Shown one piece after another: positions 1 to 9,715 of a DNA stretch of 64,000 nucleotides. Every line of letters starts with the position of its first letter. The first letter of the stretch is position 1. The notes under the pieces are model-generated. The model had not been told where the DNA came from. It did no database searches and saw nothing but the letters and a program-made list of their open reading frames with translations. Origin of the DNA: Chromobacterium subtsugae (GTDB lineage: Bacteria; Pseudomonadota; Gammaproteobacteria; Burkholderiales; Chromobacteriaceae). The position numbers and the translations under genes are program-made. The DNA is taken from positions 1 to 64,000 of the forward strand of contig NZ_JYKA01000009.1 in assembly GCF_001676875.1 (NCBI RefSeq). Reading direction: 5' to 3'.

Positions 1-760
1 ATTGGGCGTCTCCGCCGCTTCGGCCAGCGACGAACTGCGCAGCGCCGCTACCCTGGCGGAAATCGCCGCCCTGCTGAGCGGCTACGCCGGCCAAACCGTC
101 ACAGCTCCGGCTCCGGCAATCGCGCCGGTTCAGGCTCAAGCGGTTCAAGCTCCAGCGGCTAGCCCGGCCGCCGCCGCCGCCCCGTCCGCCGACATCAGCC
201 AGCTGCTGCTGGCCACCGTCGCCGACAAGACCGGCTACCCGGTGGACATGCTGTCGCTGGACATGCGCCTGGAAGCCGACCTCGGCGTCGACTCCATCAA
301 GCGCGTCGAAATCCTCTCCAGCGTCCGCGACGCGCTGGGCGTCGCCTCCGCTTCGGCCAGCGACGAACTGCGCAGCGCCGCCACCCTGGCGGAAATCGCC
401 GCCCTGCTGAGCGGCTACGCCGGCCAGGCTGCCGCCGCGCCGGCTGTCGCTCCCGCAGCCGCGCCGATTCAAGCCCAAGCGGTTCAGCCTCCGGTGGCTG
501 CCCCGGCTGCGACTGCCGCGCCGTCGGCCGACATCAGCCAGTTGCTGCTGGCCACTGTCGCCGACAAGACCGGCTACCCGGTGGACATGCTGTCGCTGGA
601 CATGCGGCTGGAAGCCGACCTAGGCGTCGACTCCATCAAGCGCGTGGAAATCCTCTCCAGCGTCCGCGACGCGCTGGGCGTCTCCGCCGCCTCGGCCAGC
701 GACGAGCTGCGCAGCGCCGCCACCCTGGCGGAAATCGCCGCCCTGCTGGGCAACTACGCC
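1..760 (+). repeat. Tandem ACP-coding repeat (period 333-339 bp)
   Basis: Three copies of the carrier-domain DNA are visible, the first cut by the window edge. The codons for DELRS start at 29, 362 and 701, giving periods of 333 and 339 bp. The codons for DISQLL start at 191 and 530, again 339 bp apart. The copies are almost identical at nucleotide level, including third positions, and most variation lies in the Ala/Pro linkers. This suggests recent duplication or gene conversion. The total copy number is unknown because the array continues to the left. Confidence 0.9.
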
Positions 761-2434
761 AGCGAAGCCACTGCTCTCGCTCCGGCTCAAGCCCCGGCCG
801 CCGCGACGCAGGCTCCGGCGTCCCCCTGGCAGGCGCTGCCGGTGGTCGCTGTCCCGCTGCCTCCGCCCCAACCGAGCCATGACAGCCCTGCTGGCAAAGT
901 GGTGCTGGTGATCGGCGACGGCGGCGAGCTGGCGGCCGAAACCGTGGACCAGCTGGCGCGCGCCGGCTACCGCCCGGTCGCCCTGCACTGGAGCGGCTGG
1001 ATGCGCGCCGGCGCGGCCGTGCGCCCCGCCAGCCAAGCGCCGGTGGTGGAAGCCGGCCCGCAACAGCTGGCCGACGCGCTGGAAGCGATTGAAACCGCCA
1101 ACGGCGCGCCCAGCGCCATCGTGTTGCTGCAGGCGCAGGATCAAAGCCAGGCCAGCCGCCAACGCCTGGGCCAGGCCTTGCTCGCCGCCCGCCAAATGCT
1201 GCCCTGGCTGAACCAGCGCAGCGCGCTGCTGGCAGTCGCCCGCCTGGACGGCCGCCTGGGCACCGCGGGCGCCGCCCACGGCGACCCGGTGTCCGGCGGC
1301 CTCGCCGGCCTGGTCAAGACGCTGCGCCATGAAGTGCCGGGCGTGGCCGCCCGCTTCGTCGACCTGGCGCCGCAGCTGCCCCCGGCCCTGGCCGCGCAGC
1401 GCCTGCTGCAGGAATTGGCCGACGCCGACGGCGCGCCGGCGGAAACCGGCTGGGACGAACAAGGCCGCTGGACGCTGGACTGCGCCGCGCCCGGCGCCGA
1501 AGCCGCCTTCGCCGGCGCCGAGCTGGCGCCGCTGCGCGCCGGCGAGCTGGTGCTGGTCACCGGCGGCGCCCGCGGCGTCACCTCGCACTGCGTGCAGGCG
1601 CTGGCGCGCCAGGTGCCGGCCCATTTCGTGCTGATCGGCCGCACCGCGCTGCTGGAGAGCGACCCGGCCTGGGCGGCGGGCGTGGATGACAACGCCGCGC
1701 TGAAGAGCAAGGCGCTGCAGCATCTGCGCGCCTCCGGGCAAAACCCGACGCCGCGCCAGCTGGAAGACAGCTGCCGCGCGGTGCAGGCCGCCCGCGAAGT
1801 CCGCGCCACGCTGCAAACCCTGGCCGCCTCCGGCGCGCAGGCCACGTATCTGCCGCTGGATCTGGGCGACGTCGACGCCACCCGCGCCGCCATCCGCGAG
1901 CTGACCGCCCGCCACGGCCGCGTGGCCGCGCTGGTGCACGGCGCCGGCGCCCTGGCCGACCGCCGCATCGCCGACAAAACCGCCGCCGACATCGAAACCG
2001 TGTTCCGGCCCAAGCTGGACGGCTTCCTGACGCTGCTGGAGGCGCTGCGCGACGCGCCGCCCGCCCGCATCGCGCTGTTCTCGTCCACCGCCGGCTATTC
2101 CGGCAACTTCGGCCAGTCCGATTACGCGATGGCCAACGAGGCGCTCAGCAAGCTGGCCTTCCACCTGCCGCGCCAGACCGGCGGCCGCGTGGTGTCGCTG
2201 GCCTGGGGCCCGTGGGAGGGCGGCATGGTCACCCCGGCGCTGCGCCAGATGTTCGCCGAGCGCGGCGTCGGCCTGCTGCCCATCGCCGACGGCGCCGCGG
2301 TGTTCAGCGCCGCGCTGACCGGCAAACGCGCCGGCGGCTTCCAGTTCGTGGTGGGCGATGTGATGCCGGCCGACGACTCGACCACAGATCAACAGGCCGG
2401 CCACGGCCGCCGCGCCCCGGCCTACCCGGCTTGA
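2..2434 (+). CDS. pfaA: PfaA-like polyketide/PUFA synthase subunit, C-terminal part (tandem ACPs and KR)
   Basis: The reading frame is open from the left edge, so the N-terminal KS and AT expected of PfaA are outside the window. The visible 810 residues begin in one truncated acyl carrier domain. Two full ACP copies follow, each with the phosphopantetheine motif LGVDSIKRVEIL, joined by Ala/Pro-rich linkers. A long linker precedes a ketoreductase domain with the NADPH motif VTGGARGVT (around residue 520), catalytic SS and the tail YAMANEALSK. This ACP-array plus KR order is typical of the PfaA subunit of PUFA synthases and of related secondary lipid synthases. The protein holds the growing acyl chain and reduces the beta-keto group. 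The next gene starts 19 bp downstream behind a strong GGAG site, so both are in one operon. The final lipid cannot be read from the sequence. Confidence 0.88.
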   Translation: MGVSAASASDELRSAATLAEIAALLSGYAGQTVTAPAPAIAPVQAQAVQAPAASPAAAAAPSADISQLLLATVADKTGYPVDMLSLDMRLEADLGVDSIKRVEILSSVRDALGVASASASDELRSAATLAEIAALLSGYAGQAAAAPAVAPAAAPIQAQAVQPPVAAPAATAAPSADISQLLLATVADKTGYPVDMLSLDMRLEADLGVDSIKRVEILSSVRDALGVSAASASDELRSAATLAEIAALLGNYASEATALAPAQAPAAATQAPASPWQALPVVAVPLPPPQPSHDSPAGKVVLVIGDGGELAAETVDQLARAGYRPVALHWSGWMRAGAAVRPASQAPVVEAGPQQLADALEAIETANGAPSAIVLLQAQDQSQASRQRLGQALLAARQMLPWLNQRSALLAVARLDGRLGTAGAAHGDPVSGGLAGLVKTLRHEVPGVAARFVDLAPQLPPALAAQRLLQELADADGAPAETGWDEQGRWTLDCAAPGAEAAFAGAELAPLRAGELVLVTGGARGVTSHCVQALARQVPAHFVLIGRTALLESDPAWAAGVDDNAALKSKALQHLRASGQNPTPRQLEDSCRAVQAAREVRATLQTLAASGAQATYLPLDLGDVDATRAAIRELTARHGRVAALVHGAGALADRRIADKTAADIETVFRPKLDGFLTLLEALRDAPPARIALFSSTAGYSGNFGQSDYAMANEALSKLAFHLPRQTGGRVVSLAWGPWEGGMVTPALRQMFAERGVGLLPIADGAAVFSAALTGKRAGGFQFVVGDVMPADDSTTDQQAGHGRRAPAYPA

Positions 2435-2453
2435 GCGGACGCGAAAGGAGAGT

Positions 2454-5400
2454 ATGAAAATGATGTTCCCACTGGATATCACCGGCATCGCCTGCCTGGT
2501 GCCGGACGCCGACACCCTGGATGGATTCTGGCAAAACCTGCTGGCCGGCAAGCGCTCGATCCGCGACGCCGACACTGAAGACTGGGGCGTGGACCCCACC
2601 CGCTTCCTCGGCCCCGGCCGCGGCGTGGCCGACCAAAGCTCCAGCATCGAACTGGCCAAGCCGCGCGGCCATGACTTCGACGCCAGCGGCTTCCTGCTGC
2701 CGGCCGCGCTGCTGGGCGCGCAAGACCGCTGCATCCAATGGCCGCTGCAGGTCGGCCGCAACGCGCTGCGCGACGCCGGCCTATGGGGCGGCGACCTCAG
2801 CCGCGTCGGCATGGTGCTGGGCAGCTATGCCTGGGCCGCCAGCGCCGCCAGCGACGCCATCACCCGCCCGCTGTACGACGAGGCGCTGGCCAGCGCCTTC
2901 GCCGAGGCCGCGCCCGGCCATCCGCTGCGCCTGACCGCCGGCCGCCTCCAGAGCGGCACCCATCCGGAATCGGCGCGGGTGTCCGGCGGCATCACCACCC
3001 TCACCGCCCGCGCGCTGGGTTTGGGCGGCCCGCGCTACGCGATAGACGCCGCCTGCGCCACCTCGCTGTACGCCATCCACCTGGCGGCGATGCACATCGC
3101 CTCCGGCGAGGCGGACGCGATGCTGGTGGTGGCCGCCAACGGCTTCGACACCCTGTTCGCCAACTTCGGCTTCGCCGCCACCCAGGCGCTGCCCGACCGC
3201 ACCTCCAACCGCCCGTTCGACGCCGATTCCGACGGCGTGGCCCCGGCGGACGGCGCGATGGCGCTGGTGCTGCGCCGCCCGGACAGCCACCGCTCCACGG
3301 TGTACGGCACGCTGCGCGGCATGGGCCTGTCCAGCGACGGCCGCGGCCAAACCCTGACCGCGCCCAACCCCAAAGGCCAGAAACTGGCGTGCGACCGCGC
3401 CTACGAACAAACCGGCATTTCGCCGGACACCATCGCCTATGTCGAATGCCACGCCACCGGCACCAAGCTGGGCGACCGGGTGGAGCTGGAAACCGTGGCC
3501 CGGGTGTTCGGCGACAACCAGCCGGTGGGTTCGGTGAAGTCCAACGTCGGCCACCTGTTGACCGCCGCCGGCATCGCCGGCCTGGTCAAAACCCTGCTGG
3601 CGATGCGCCACGGCGTGATCCCGGCCACCGTCGGCATCGAAAAACCGCTGTCGCGCGACATCGCCGGCACGCCGGACATCATCACCCAGGCCACGCCCTG
3701 GCCGGCCGGGCACAAGCGGGCCGCGATCAACGCCTTCGGCTTCGGCGGCGTCAACGCCCACCTGATCGTGGACGGCCCCGGCCAGGCCGCGCCGGAAACC
3801 GCGCCTTCGCGCCGCCGCGGCGACGCCGCGCTGCTCACCGGCCTGGGCGCGGCGATAGGCGACTGCCCCGACCTCAACGCGGTGGCGCGGGCGCTGGCCG
3901 CCGGCCAGCCGCGCCTGCGGCCGCTGCCGGAAGGCCGCCACGCCGGCATGCCTTTCCCGGCGCCGCAGGGCGCCTACCTCGACCGCGTCGCCATCGACGC
4001 GCTCAAGCTGCGGGTGCCGCCCAACGACATCTCGCGCATGTACCCGCAACAGCTGCTGATGCTGTCGGTGGGCGACGCCGCGTTGCGCGACGCTGGCATC
4101 GCGCCGGGCAGCCGCACCGCCGTCATCATCGCCAGCGCCATGGACCACAGCGGCCACCGGCTGATGGCGCGCTGGGAATCCAGCTGGCGGCTGGAGGACA
4201 GCCTGGACGCCGCCGGCTTCGAACTGAGCGATGAAGAGCGCCGCAACCTGACCCAGGCGGTGCGCGAATCGCTGCACAACCCGGTGGACGCGGTGGTGAT
4301 GCTCAGCTACGTCGGCAGCCTGCTGGCCAGCCGCATCGCCGCCACCTGGGACTTCTCCGGCCCGGCCTTCATGCTGACCGGCGACGAAACCGGCGCGCTG
4401 CGGGCGCTGGAGCTGGGCCAGCGCCTGTTGGCCGAAGGCGAGGCAGACGCGGTGCTGGTCGGCGCCATCGACCTGGCCGGCGCGATTGAAAACCTGATGG
4501 TGCGCCAGGCCTGCGGCGCCGACATCTCCGCCCCGGTGGGCGAAGGCGCGTGCGCGCTGGTGCTGGAGCCGGCCGACGCGGTGCGCGCGCAAGGCCGCGC
4601 CGCCTACGCCGAATGGCGCGGCGCCGGCTTCGGCGAATCGGCACAGGCCGCTGCCGCATCCATCCGCGCCGGCATCGGCCAGGACGCCGCCAGCGCCGGG
4701 CTGGTGGAAAGCGCCGGCCCTCTGCCCGCCGCCGACCTGCTCGGCGGCCGCCCGGCGCTGTCCAGCGCCGCCGCCGTGTTCGGCCACACCCGGATGACCG
4801 CCCCGCTGCTGAGCGTGCTGCACGCCGCGCTCAGCCTGAGCGGCCGCAGCCTGCCGGCCTGGGCCGGCTGGAACGGCGCGCAGATACCCGCCGGCCTGGA
4901 AGAGGCGCACGCCTATGTGCCGACCGACGCCCGCCCCTGGTTCCGCCCGGCCGACGGCCGCCGCGTCGCCGCCGTGCTAGCGCGCGACGACGACGGCAGC
5001 TCGGCGCAGGCGCTGCTGGCGGAAACGCCGGCCGGCATCGCCAACAAGGCGGTGGCGCCGGCCCTGCCGCTGCTGCTGCCACTGGCCGCCGCCGACCGCG
5101 ATGCGCTGCTGGCCCAGCTGGCAGCCCACATCGCCGAGCTGGAAAAACCGGCCGCCGACGCCGCCGCGCTGTGCCGCGCCGCGGTGCTGGCCCACAACCC
5201 GCAGGCGCCGCTGGCGCTGGCGCTGGTGGCCGACGACGCCGCCGGCCTGCTGGAAGAGGCCCGCGCCGCGCTGGCGCAGCTGCCCAAGGCTCAGGCCGAC
5301 TGGCAATCGCCGCGCGGCAGCCGCTTCAGCCCCGCGCCGCTGGGCCGCGACGGCAAGGTGGCTTTCGTGTATTCCGCGCTGAACACCGCCTTCACCGGCC

Positions 5401-7928
5401 TCGCCAGCCGCGTCGCCCAACTAGAGCCGCTGGCCGGCGAGCGCCTGTCCGCCGCCCACCGCGACGCCGCCGCCACCATCCGCAGCGAACAGCTGTACCC
5501 GCGCCGGCTGGCGCCGCTGGACGCCGAAGGCCGCATGCAGGCGGAAGAGGCGCTGCTGCAGGACAATCCGGCGCTGATCAATGCCGGCATCCTGTCCGGC
5601 TGGCAATACGCCACCTTGCTGACCGAGCGCGTCGGCCTGGAGCCGGCGCTGCAATTCGGCCACAGCCTGGGACAGGCCACGATGATGTTCGCCAGCGGAG
5701 CCTGGACGCCGGGCGACGCCTGGCTGGCGCGGCTGCAGGAGCTGGACGGCTCGCTCACCCGCCTGTCCGGCGACAAGCAGGCGGTGCGCGAAGCCTGGCA
5801 ACTGGCCGACGGCCAGCCGGTGGACTGGGTCAACTACCTGGTGCTGGCGCCCGCCGCCGGCGTGGTGGAAGCCGCCAAACAGGAAACCCGCGCCTACGTC
5901 AGCCTGATCAACTCGCCGGACGAAGTGACGCTGGTGGGCGAGCGCGCCGCCTGCGACCGCATCCTGCAGCGCCTGGGCGCGGAAGCGGTGCCGGCGCCGG
6001 ACAGCCTGGCCATGCACTGCGCGCCGGCCGAGCGCGAGCGCGCCGCCATCGCCGAGCGCTTCACCGCCCAGCTCTCCGCCCAGCCGCAAGGTTTGCTGTT
6101 CGCCGGCGGCGCGCCCGCCGCCTGGACCCCGGAAGCGGTGGCCGAACGCGTCGCCGGCGACCTGGTGTCGCCGCTGGACTTCCCGGCGCTGGTGGACCAG
6201 GCCTATGCGCAAGGCGCGCGGCTGTTCCTGGAACTGGGGCCCGGCGGCAACTGCAGCCGCTGGATAGGCAAGACGCTGCGCGGCCGCCCGCACGCAACCT
6301 TCGCGCTGGCCCGCCGCGACCAGGACGACGCCGCGATGCTGGCCAAGCTGCTGGCGCTGCTGGTGGCCCAGCGCGTGCCGCTGGACCTGGCCGCCGCGCT
6401 GCGCGTCCAGCCTGAAGAGAAAAAACCGGCCCTGCTCAAGGACCTGTGCTTCTGCCGCCCGCCCATCGCCGCCACGCTGGTCGAGGCGCTGCGCAAGCAA
6501 GGCCTGGACCAGGCGCTGGCCCGTCCTTCCAAAATCCTTACCCTCAAACCCGCAACGCAAGACGCCATGACCGCCACCACCCAAACCACGCAGCACACAC
6601 TGGCTGAACAAGCCGAGCGCCACCGCGCCGAACTGGCCGCCAGCCACGCCTCGCTCGCCAGCCTGCTGGCCGGCAAGCCCGCCGCCGACCCGGCGGCCGC
6701 GCCCAAGCAGCCGCCGCTGTTCAACGAAGCCGACATCATGGAATTCGCCGAAGGCCGCGTCGCCAACGTGCTGGGGCCGAAATTCGCCGAAATCGACCGG
6801 CTGCCGCGCCGCGTGCGGGTGCCCGGCGCGCCGTTCATGGCGGTCAGCCGCGTCACCGCGCTGTCCGGCACTTACGGCAAGCTGGAAGACAGCCGCATCC
6901 GCACCGAATACGACATCCCGAAGCCGGCCTGGAACGCGGTGGACGGCCAGGTTTCCTACCTGTCGCTGGACGCCCAGGGCGTGCTGTTCCTGGTGGGCTG
7001 GCTGGGCATAGACTTTGAAAACCGCGGCAACCGCGCCTACCGCTGGCTGGACGCGCAGCTGACCTATCTGGACGTGATGCCGCAGGCCGGCCAGTGCGTG
7101 GAGTACGACATCCACATCACCCAGTCCTTCCGCAACGGCGACGCCACCCTGTTCAAGACCGACTTCCTGGCCAGCGTGGACGGCCGCCCGGCGCTGAAGA
7201 TCGACCACTGCACCGCCGGCTTCTTCACCTACGAGGAACTGAGCAAGGGCGCCGGCATCACCGACCAGCACCGCACGCCGCGCAAGGTGGCGCAAACCGC
7301 CTTCATCCCGCCGCTGGCGCCGCCGCGCCGCTCGCTGGACGGCGCCGACCTGCTGGCCATCTCGCGCGGCGAGATCGCCCAGGTGCTGTCGCCGGCCCAC
7401 GCCAGCGGCGGCCGCAACCCGTCGCTGCGCCTGCCGCCCGCCGCCATCCAGTTCATCGACCGCGTCACCAGCATCGAACCGGCCGGCGGCGCCCACGGCC
7501 TGGGCGGCTGCGAAGCCGAATTCCAGGTGAACCCGCAGCACTGGGCGATCCGCGCCCACTTCAAGGACGATCCGATTTTCCCCGGCCCGTGCATGATGGA
7601 AGGCGCGTTCCAGCTGCTGCAGGCCTACGCGCTGTCGCTGGGCCTGCAAACCGCCGTCACCGGCGCGCGCTTCCAGCCGCTGCCGCACCGCCCGTCGCTG
7701 GTGCGCTTCCGCGCTCAGGTGCTGCCGCAGAACCAGACCTTCACCTACCGCGCCGACATCGTCGAGATCGGCCTGACGCCGGAGCCCTACCTGATCGCCG
7801 ACATCGACTTGGTCGACAACGGCCGCGTGATGGGCCGGGTGGAAGGCCTGGGCATCCGCCTGACCGGCCAGCCGGCGCTGCCGCAAGCCGCGGCCGCCGC
7901 GGCGCAAACCCAGGGAGCGGCGCTATGA
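2454..7928 (+). CDS. pfaC: PfaC/HglC-like multidomain lipid synthase (KS-CLF-AT-DH-DH)
   Basis: This 1824-residue protein starts with ATG behind AAAGGAG. Residues 5-440 are a ketosynthase with the active-site Cys in DAACATS (about residue 200) and the His motifs ECHATGT and KSNVGHL. Residues 450-890 are a second KS fold whose active-site segment reads MLTGDETG, so the Cys is lost and it is a chain-length factor. Residues 970-1290 are an acyltransferase with the nucleophile motif GHSLG (about 1068). Two hot-dog dehydratase-like regions follow: one begins near 1450, and a FabA-like one has HFKDDPIFPG near 1702. The order KS-CLF-AT-DH-DH is that of the condensing and dehydrating subunit of PUFA-type synthases, with the PfaB-type AT fused in. 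It would elongate and dehydrate chains carried on the upstream ACP array. Its stop overlaps the next start (ATGA). Confidence 0.85.
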   Translation: MKMMFPLDITGIACLVPDADTLDGFWQNLLAGKRSIRDADTEDWGVDPTRFLGPGRGVADQSSSIELAKPRGHDFDASGFLLPAALLGAQDRCIQWPLQVGRNALRDAGLWGGDLSRVGMVLGSYAWAASAASDAITRPLYDEALASAFAEAAPGHPLRLTAGRLQSGTHPESARVSGGITTLTARALGLGGPRYAIDAACATSLYAIHLAAMHIASGEADAMLVVAANGFDTLFANFGFAATQALPDRTSNRPFDADSDGVAPADGAMALVLRRPDSHRSTVYGTLRGMGLSSDGRGQTLTAPNPKGQKLACDRAYEQTGISPDTIAYVECHATGTKLGDRVELETVARVFGDNQPVGSVKSNVGHLLTAAGIAGLVKTLLAMRHGVIPATVGIEKPLSRDIAGTPDIITQATPWPAGHKRAAINAFGFGGVNAHLIVDGPGQAAPETAPSRRRGDAALLTGLGAAIGDCPDLNAVARALAAGQPRLRPLPEGRHAGMPFPAPQGAYLDRVAIDALKLRVPPNDISRMYPQQLLMLSVGDAALRDAGIAPGSRTAVIIASAMDHSGHRLMARWESSWRLEDSLDAAGFELSDEERRNLTQAVRESLHNPVDAVVMLSYVGSLLASRIAATWDFSGPAFMLTGDETGALRALELGQRLLAEGEADAVLVGAIDLAGAIENLMVRQACGADISAPVGEGACALVLEPADAVRAQGRAAYAEWRGAGFGESAQAAAASIRAGIGQDAASAGLVESAGPLPAADLLGGRPALSSAAAVFGHTRMTAPLLSVLHAALSLSGRSLPAWAGWNGAQIPAGLEEAHAYVPTDARPWFRPADGRRVAAVLARDDDGSSAQALLAETPAGIANKAVAPALPLLLPLAAADRDALLAQLAAHIAELEKPAADAAALCRAAVLAHNPQAPLALALVADDAAGLLEEARAALAQLPKAQADWQSPRGSRFSPAPLGRDGKVAFVYSALNTAFTGLASRVAQLEPLAGERLSAAHRDAAATIRSEQLYPRRLAPLDAEGRMQAEEALLQDNPALINAGILSGWQYATLLTERVGLEPALQFGHSLGQATMMFASGAWTPGDAWLARLQELDGSLTRLSGDKQAVREAWQLADGQPVDWVNYLVLAPAAGVVEAAKQETRAYVSLINSPDEVTLVGERAACDRILQRLGAEAVPAPDSLAMHCAPAERERAAIAERFTAQLSAQPQGLLFAGGAPAAWTPEAVAERVAGDLVSPLDFPALVDQAYAQGARLFLELGPGGNCSRWIGKTLRGRPHATFALARRDQDDAAMLAKLLALLVAQRVPLDLAAALRVQPEEKKPALLKDLCFCRPPIAATLVEALRKQGLDQALARPSKILTLKPATQDAMTATTQTTQHTLAEQAERHRAELAASHASLASLLAGKPAADPAAAPKQPPLFNEADIMEFAEGRVANVLGPKFAEIDRLPRRVRVPGAPFMAVSRVTALSGTYGKLEDSRIRTEYDIPKPAWNAVDGQVSYLSLDAQGVLFLVGWLGIDFENRGNRAYRWLDAQLTYLDVMPQAGQCVEYDIHITQSFRNGDATLFKTDFLASVDGRPALKIDHCTAGFFTYEELSKGAGITDQHRTPRKVAQTAFIPPLAPPRRSLDGADLLAISRGEIAQVLSPAHASGGRNPSLRLPPAAIQFIDRVTSIEPAGGAHGLGGCEAEFQVNPQHWAIRAHFKDDPIFPGPCMMEGAFQLLQAYALSLGLQTAVTGARFQPLPHRPSLVRFRAQVLPQNQTFTYRADIVEIGLTPEPYLIADIDLVDNGRVMGRVEGLGIRLTGQPALPQAAAAAAQTQGAAL

Positions 7929-9637
7929 TCCAGGCCACCTCCTCCGCCCTCCGCGGCGCCGAGCAACTGGGCAGCGCCGCCTTCCGCCAACGCCACGGCC
8001 TGCGCCTGGCCTATATGGCCGGCGCCATGGCCAACGGCATCGCCGGCGAAGAGCTGGTGATCGCGCTGAGCCGCGCCGGCTGCCTGGCCAGCTTCGGCGC
8101 CGCCGGCCTCAGCCTGGAACGGGTCGACGCCGCCATCGCCCGACTGCGCGCCGAGCTGCCCGGCAAGCCGCTGTGCTTCAACCTGATCCACACTCCGGAC
8201 GATCCCGCGCTGGAGCGCGCGCTGGTGGACCTGTACCTGAGCCGGGGCGTGGAAACCATCGAGGCCTCGGCCTTCATGGCGCTCAGCCCGGCCATCGTAC
8301 TGTACCGCGCCAAGGGCGCCCGCCTGGATGGCGCCGGCGGCGCGGTGGCGCGCCAACGGGTGATCGCCAAGGTGTCGCGCCGCGAAGTGGCCGAGCCCTT
8401 CTTCCGTCCGGCGCCGGACGCCATCCTGGACGCGCTGCAGGCGGCCGGAGAGCTGACGGCGCAGGAAGCTGCGGCGGCGCGGCTGCTGCCGGTGGCCGAC
8501 GACGTCACCGTGGAAGCCGACTCCGGCGGCCACACCGACCGCCAGTCGCTGGTTTGCGCGCTGCCGGCGCTATCGCTGCTGCGCCGCCGCGTGACCGAAG
8601 TCTTTCCCGCCGCGGCGCGGGTCGGCCTGGGCGCGGCCGGCGGCATCAGCACCCCGGCGGCCATCGCCGCCGCCTTCGCCATGGGCGCCGATTACGTCGT
8701 CACCGGCTCGGTCAACCAGGCCTGCGTCGAATCCGCCACCTCGCCGGCGGTGCGCAAGCTGCTGGCCGCCGCCGACCTGGCCGACGTGACCATGGCCCCG
8801 GCCGCCGACATGTTCGAGCTGGGCGTGCAGGTGCAGGTGCTCAAGCGCGGCACGCTGTTCGCCGTGCGCGGCGCGCAGCTGGCCGAGCTGTACCGCGCCC
8901 ACCCGTCCTTGCAGGCCATACCGCGGGCCGAGCTGGCGCGGCTGGAGCAGCAGCTGTTCCGCCAGCCGCTGGCGGCGGTGGAGGCCGAAACGCTGGCTTT
9001 CTGGCAGCAGCGCAATCCAGCGCTGGCCGAGCAGGCCAGCCGCGACCCCAAGGTGCGGATGGGCCTGGTGTTCCGCTGGTATTTAGGCCAGTCCTCGCGC
9101 TGGGCGATACAGGGCGCGCCGGAGCGGACGCTGGACTACCAGGTGTGGTGCGGCCCGGCCATGGGCGCCTTCAACGCCTGGGCCGCCGGCACCCCGTTCG
9201 CCGACCCGGCCGCGCGCCGCGCCGCCGCGGTGGCCGACGCGCTGATGCAGGCCGCGGCGCAGCCGCTGCCGCAGCCTGCGACAGGCATGGAAGCCCCGCA
9301 AGCCCCGCCGCAGCAGGCTTTGCGGCCGGAACCGGCCCCGGCGGCCATGCCGCCGGCCTCGTTCGCCGCCGAGGACATCCAGGAGTGGCTGATGGAGCAG
9401 ATCGCCTCCCAGCTGGACCTGTCGCCCGACGACATCGACCCGCGCCGCACCTTCGAAAGCTACACGCTGGACTCCACCCGCGCGCTGCTGATCCTCACCC
9501 GGCTGGAAAAGCGGCTGGCGCTGAAGCTGTCGCCGACGCTGATCTGGAACTACCCGACCATAGAGACACTGGCGGCGCAATTATGCAAAATGGCATCAGT
9601 AAAGAAAATTGACATGCAAACAGCACAAACTACATAA
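7925..9637 (+). CDS. pfaD: PfaD-like trans enoyl reductase with an extra C-terminal ACP
   Basis: ATG at 7925 overlaps the upstream stop; the frame is open further 5' but that part lies inside the previous gene. The first roughly 450 of 570 residues match the PfaD/2-nitropropane dioxygenase TIM-barrel, the FMN enoyl reductase that works in trans on PUFA synthases (GLRLAYMAGAMANGIAGEEL near the start, VGLGAAGGIS and GADYVVTGSVNQ further on). An Ala/Pro-rich linker leads to a carrier domain at about 480-560 with YTLDSTRALLI, where Ser near 517 would take the phosphopantetheine arm. Classical PfaD has no ACP, so this fusion is unusual. The ACP is closer to standalone PKS carriers than to the repeat ACPs of the first gene, so it may hold a different intermediate or the finished acyl chain. 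Confidence 0.85.
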   Translation: MIQATSSALRGAEQLGSAAFRQRHGLRLAYMAGAMANGIAGEELVIALSRAGCLASFGAAGLSLERVDAAIARLRAELPGKPLCFNLIHTPDDPALERALVDLYLSRGVETIEASAFMALSPAIVLYRAKGARLDGAGGAVARQRVIAKVSRREVAEPFFRPAPDAILDALQAAGELTAQEAAAARLLPVADDVTVEADSGGHTDRQSLVCALPALSLLRRRVTEVFPAAARVGLGAAGGISTPAAIAAAFAMGADYVVTGSVNQACVESATSPAVRKLLAAADLADVTMAPAADMFELGVQVQVLKRGTLFAVRGAQLAELYRAHPSLQAIPRAELARLEQQLFRQPLAAVEAETLAFWQQRNPALAEQASRDPKVRMGLVFRWYLGQSSRWAIQGAPERTLDYQVWCGPAMGAFNAWAAGTPFADPAARRAAAVADALMQAAAQPLPQPATGMEAPQAPPQQALRPEPAPAAMPPASFAAEDIQEWLMEQIASQLDLSPDDIDPRRTFESYTLDSTRALLILTRLEKRLALKLSPTLIWNYPTIETLAAQLCKMASVKKIDMQTAQTT

Positions 9638-9641
9638 GGCC

Positions 9642-9678
9642 GCCGCCCCGGTCGGACTTCGCGCCGCGCCGGGGCGGC
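9642..9678. terminator. GC-rich hairpin between the pfaD-like gene and the thioesterase
   Basis: GCCGCCCCGG (9642-9651) and CCGGGGCGGC (9669-9678) form a perfect 10-bp stem with a 17-nt loop just after the pfaD-like stop. There is no T-run, so a strong intrinsic terminator is doubtful. It could attenuate transcription or stabilise the upstream mRNA 3' end. Confidence 0.45.
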
Positions 9679-9715
9679 TTGAGCACAGATTCAGACCGAA
9701 CCAGGAATCCGCATC

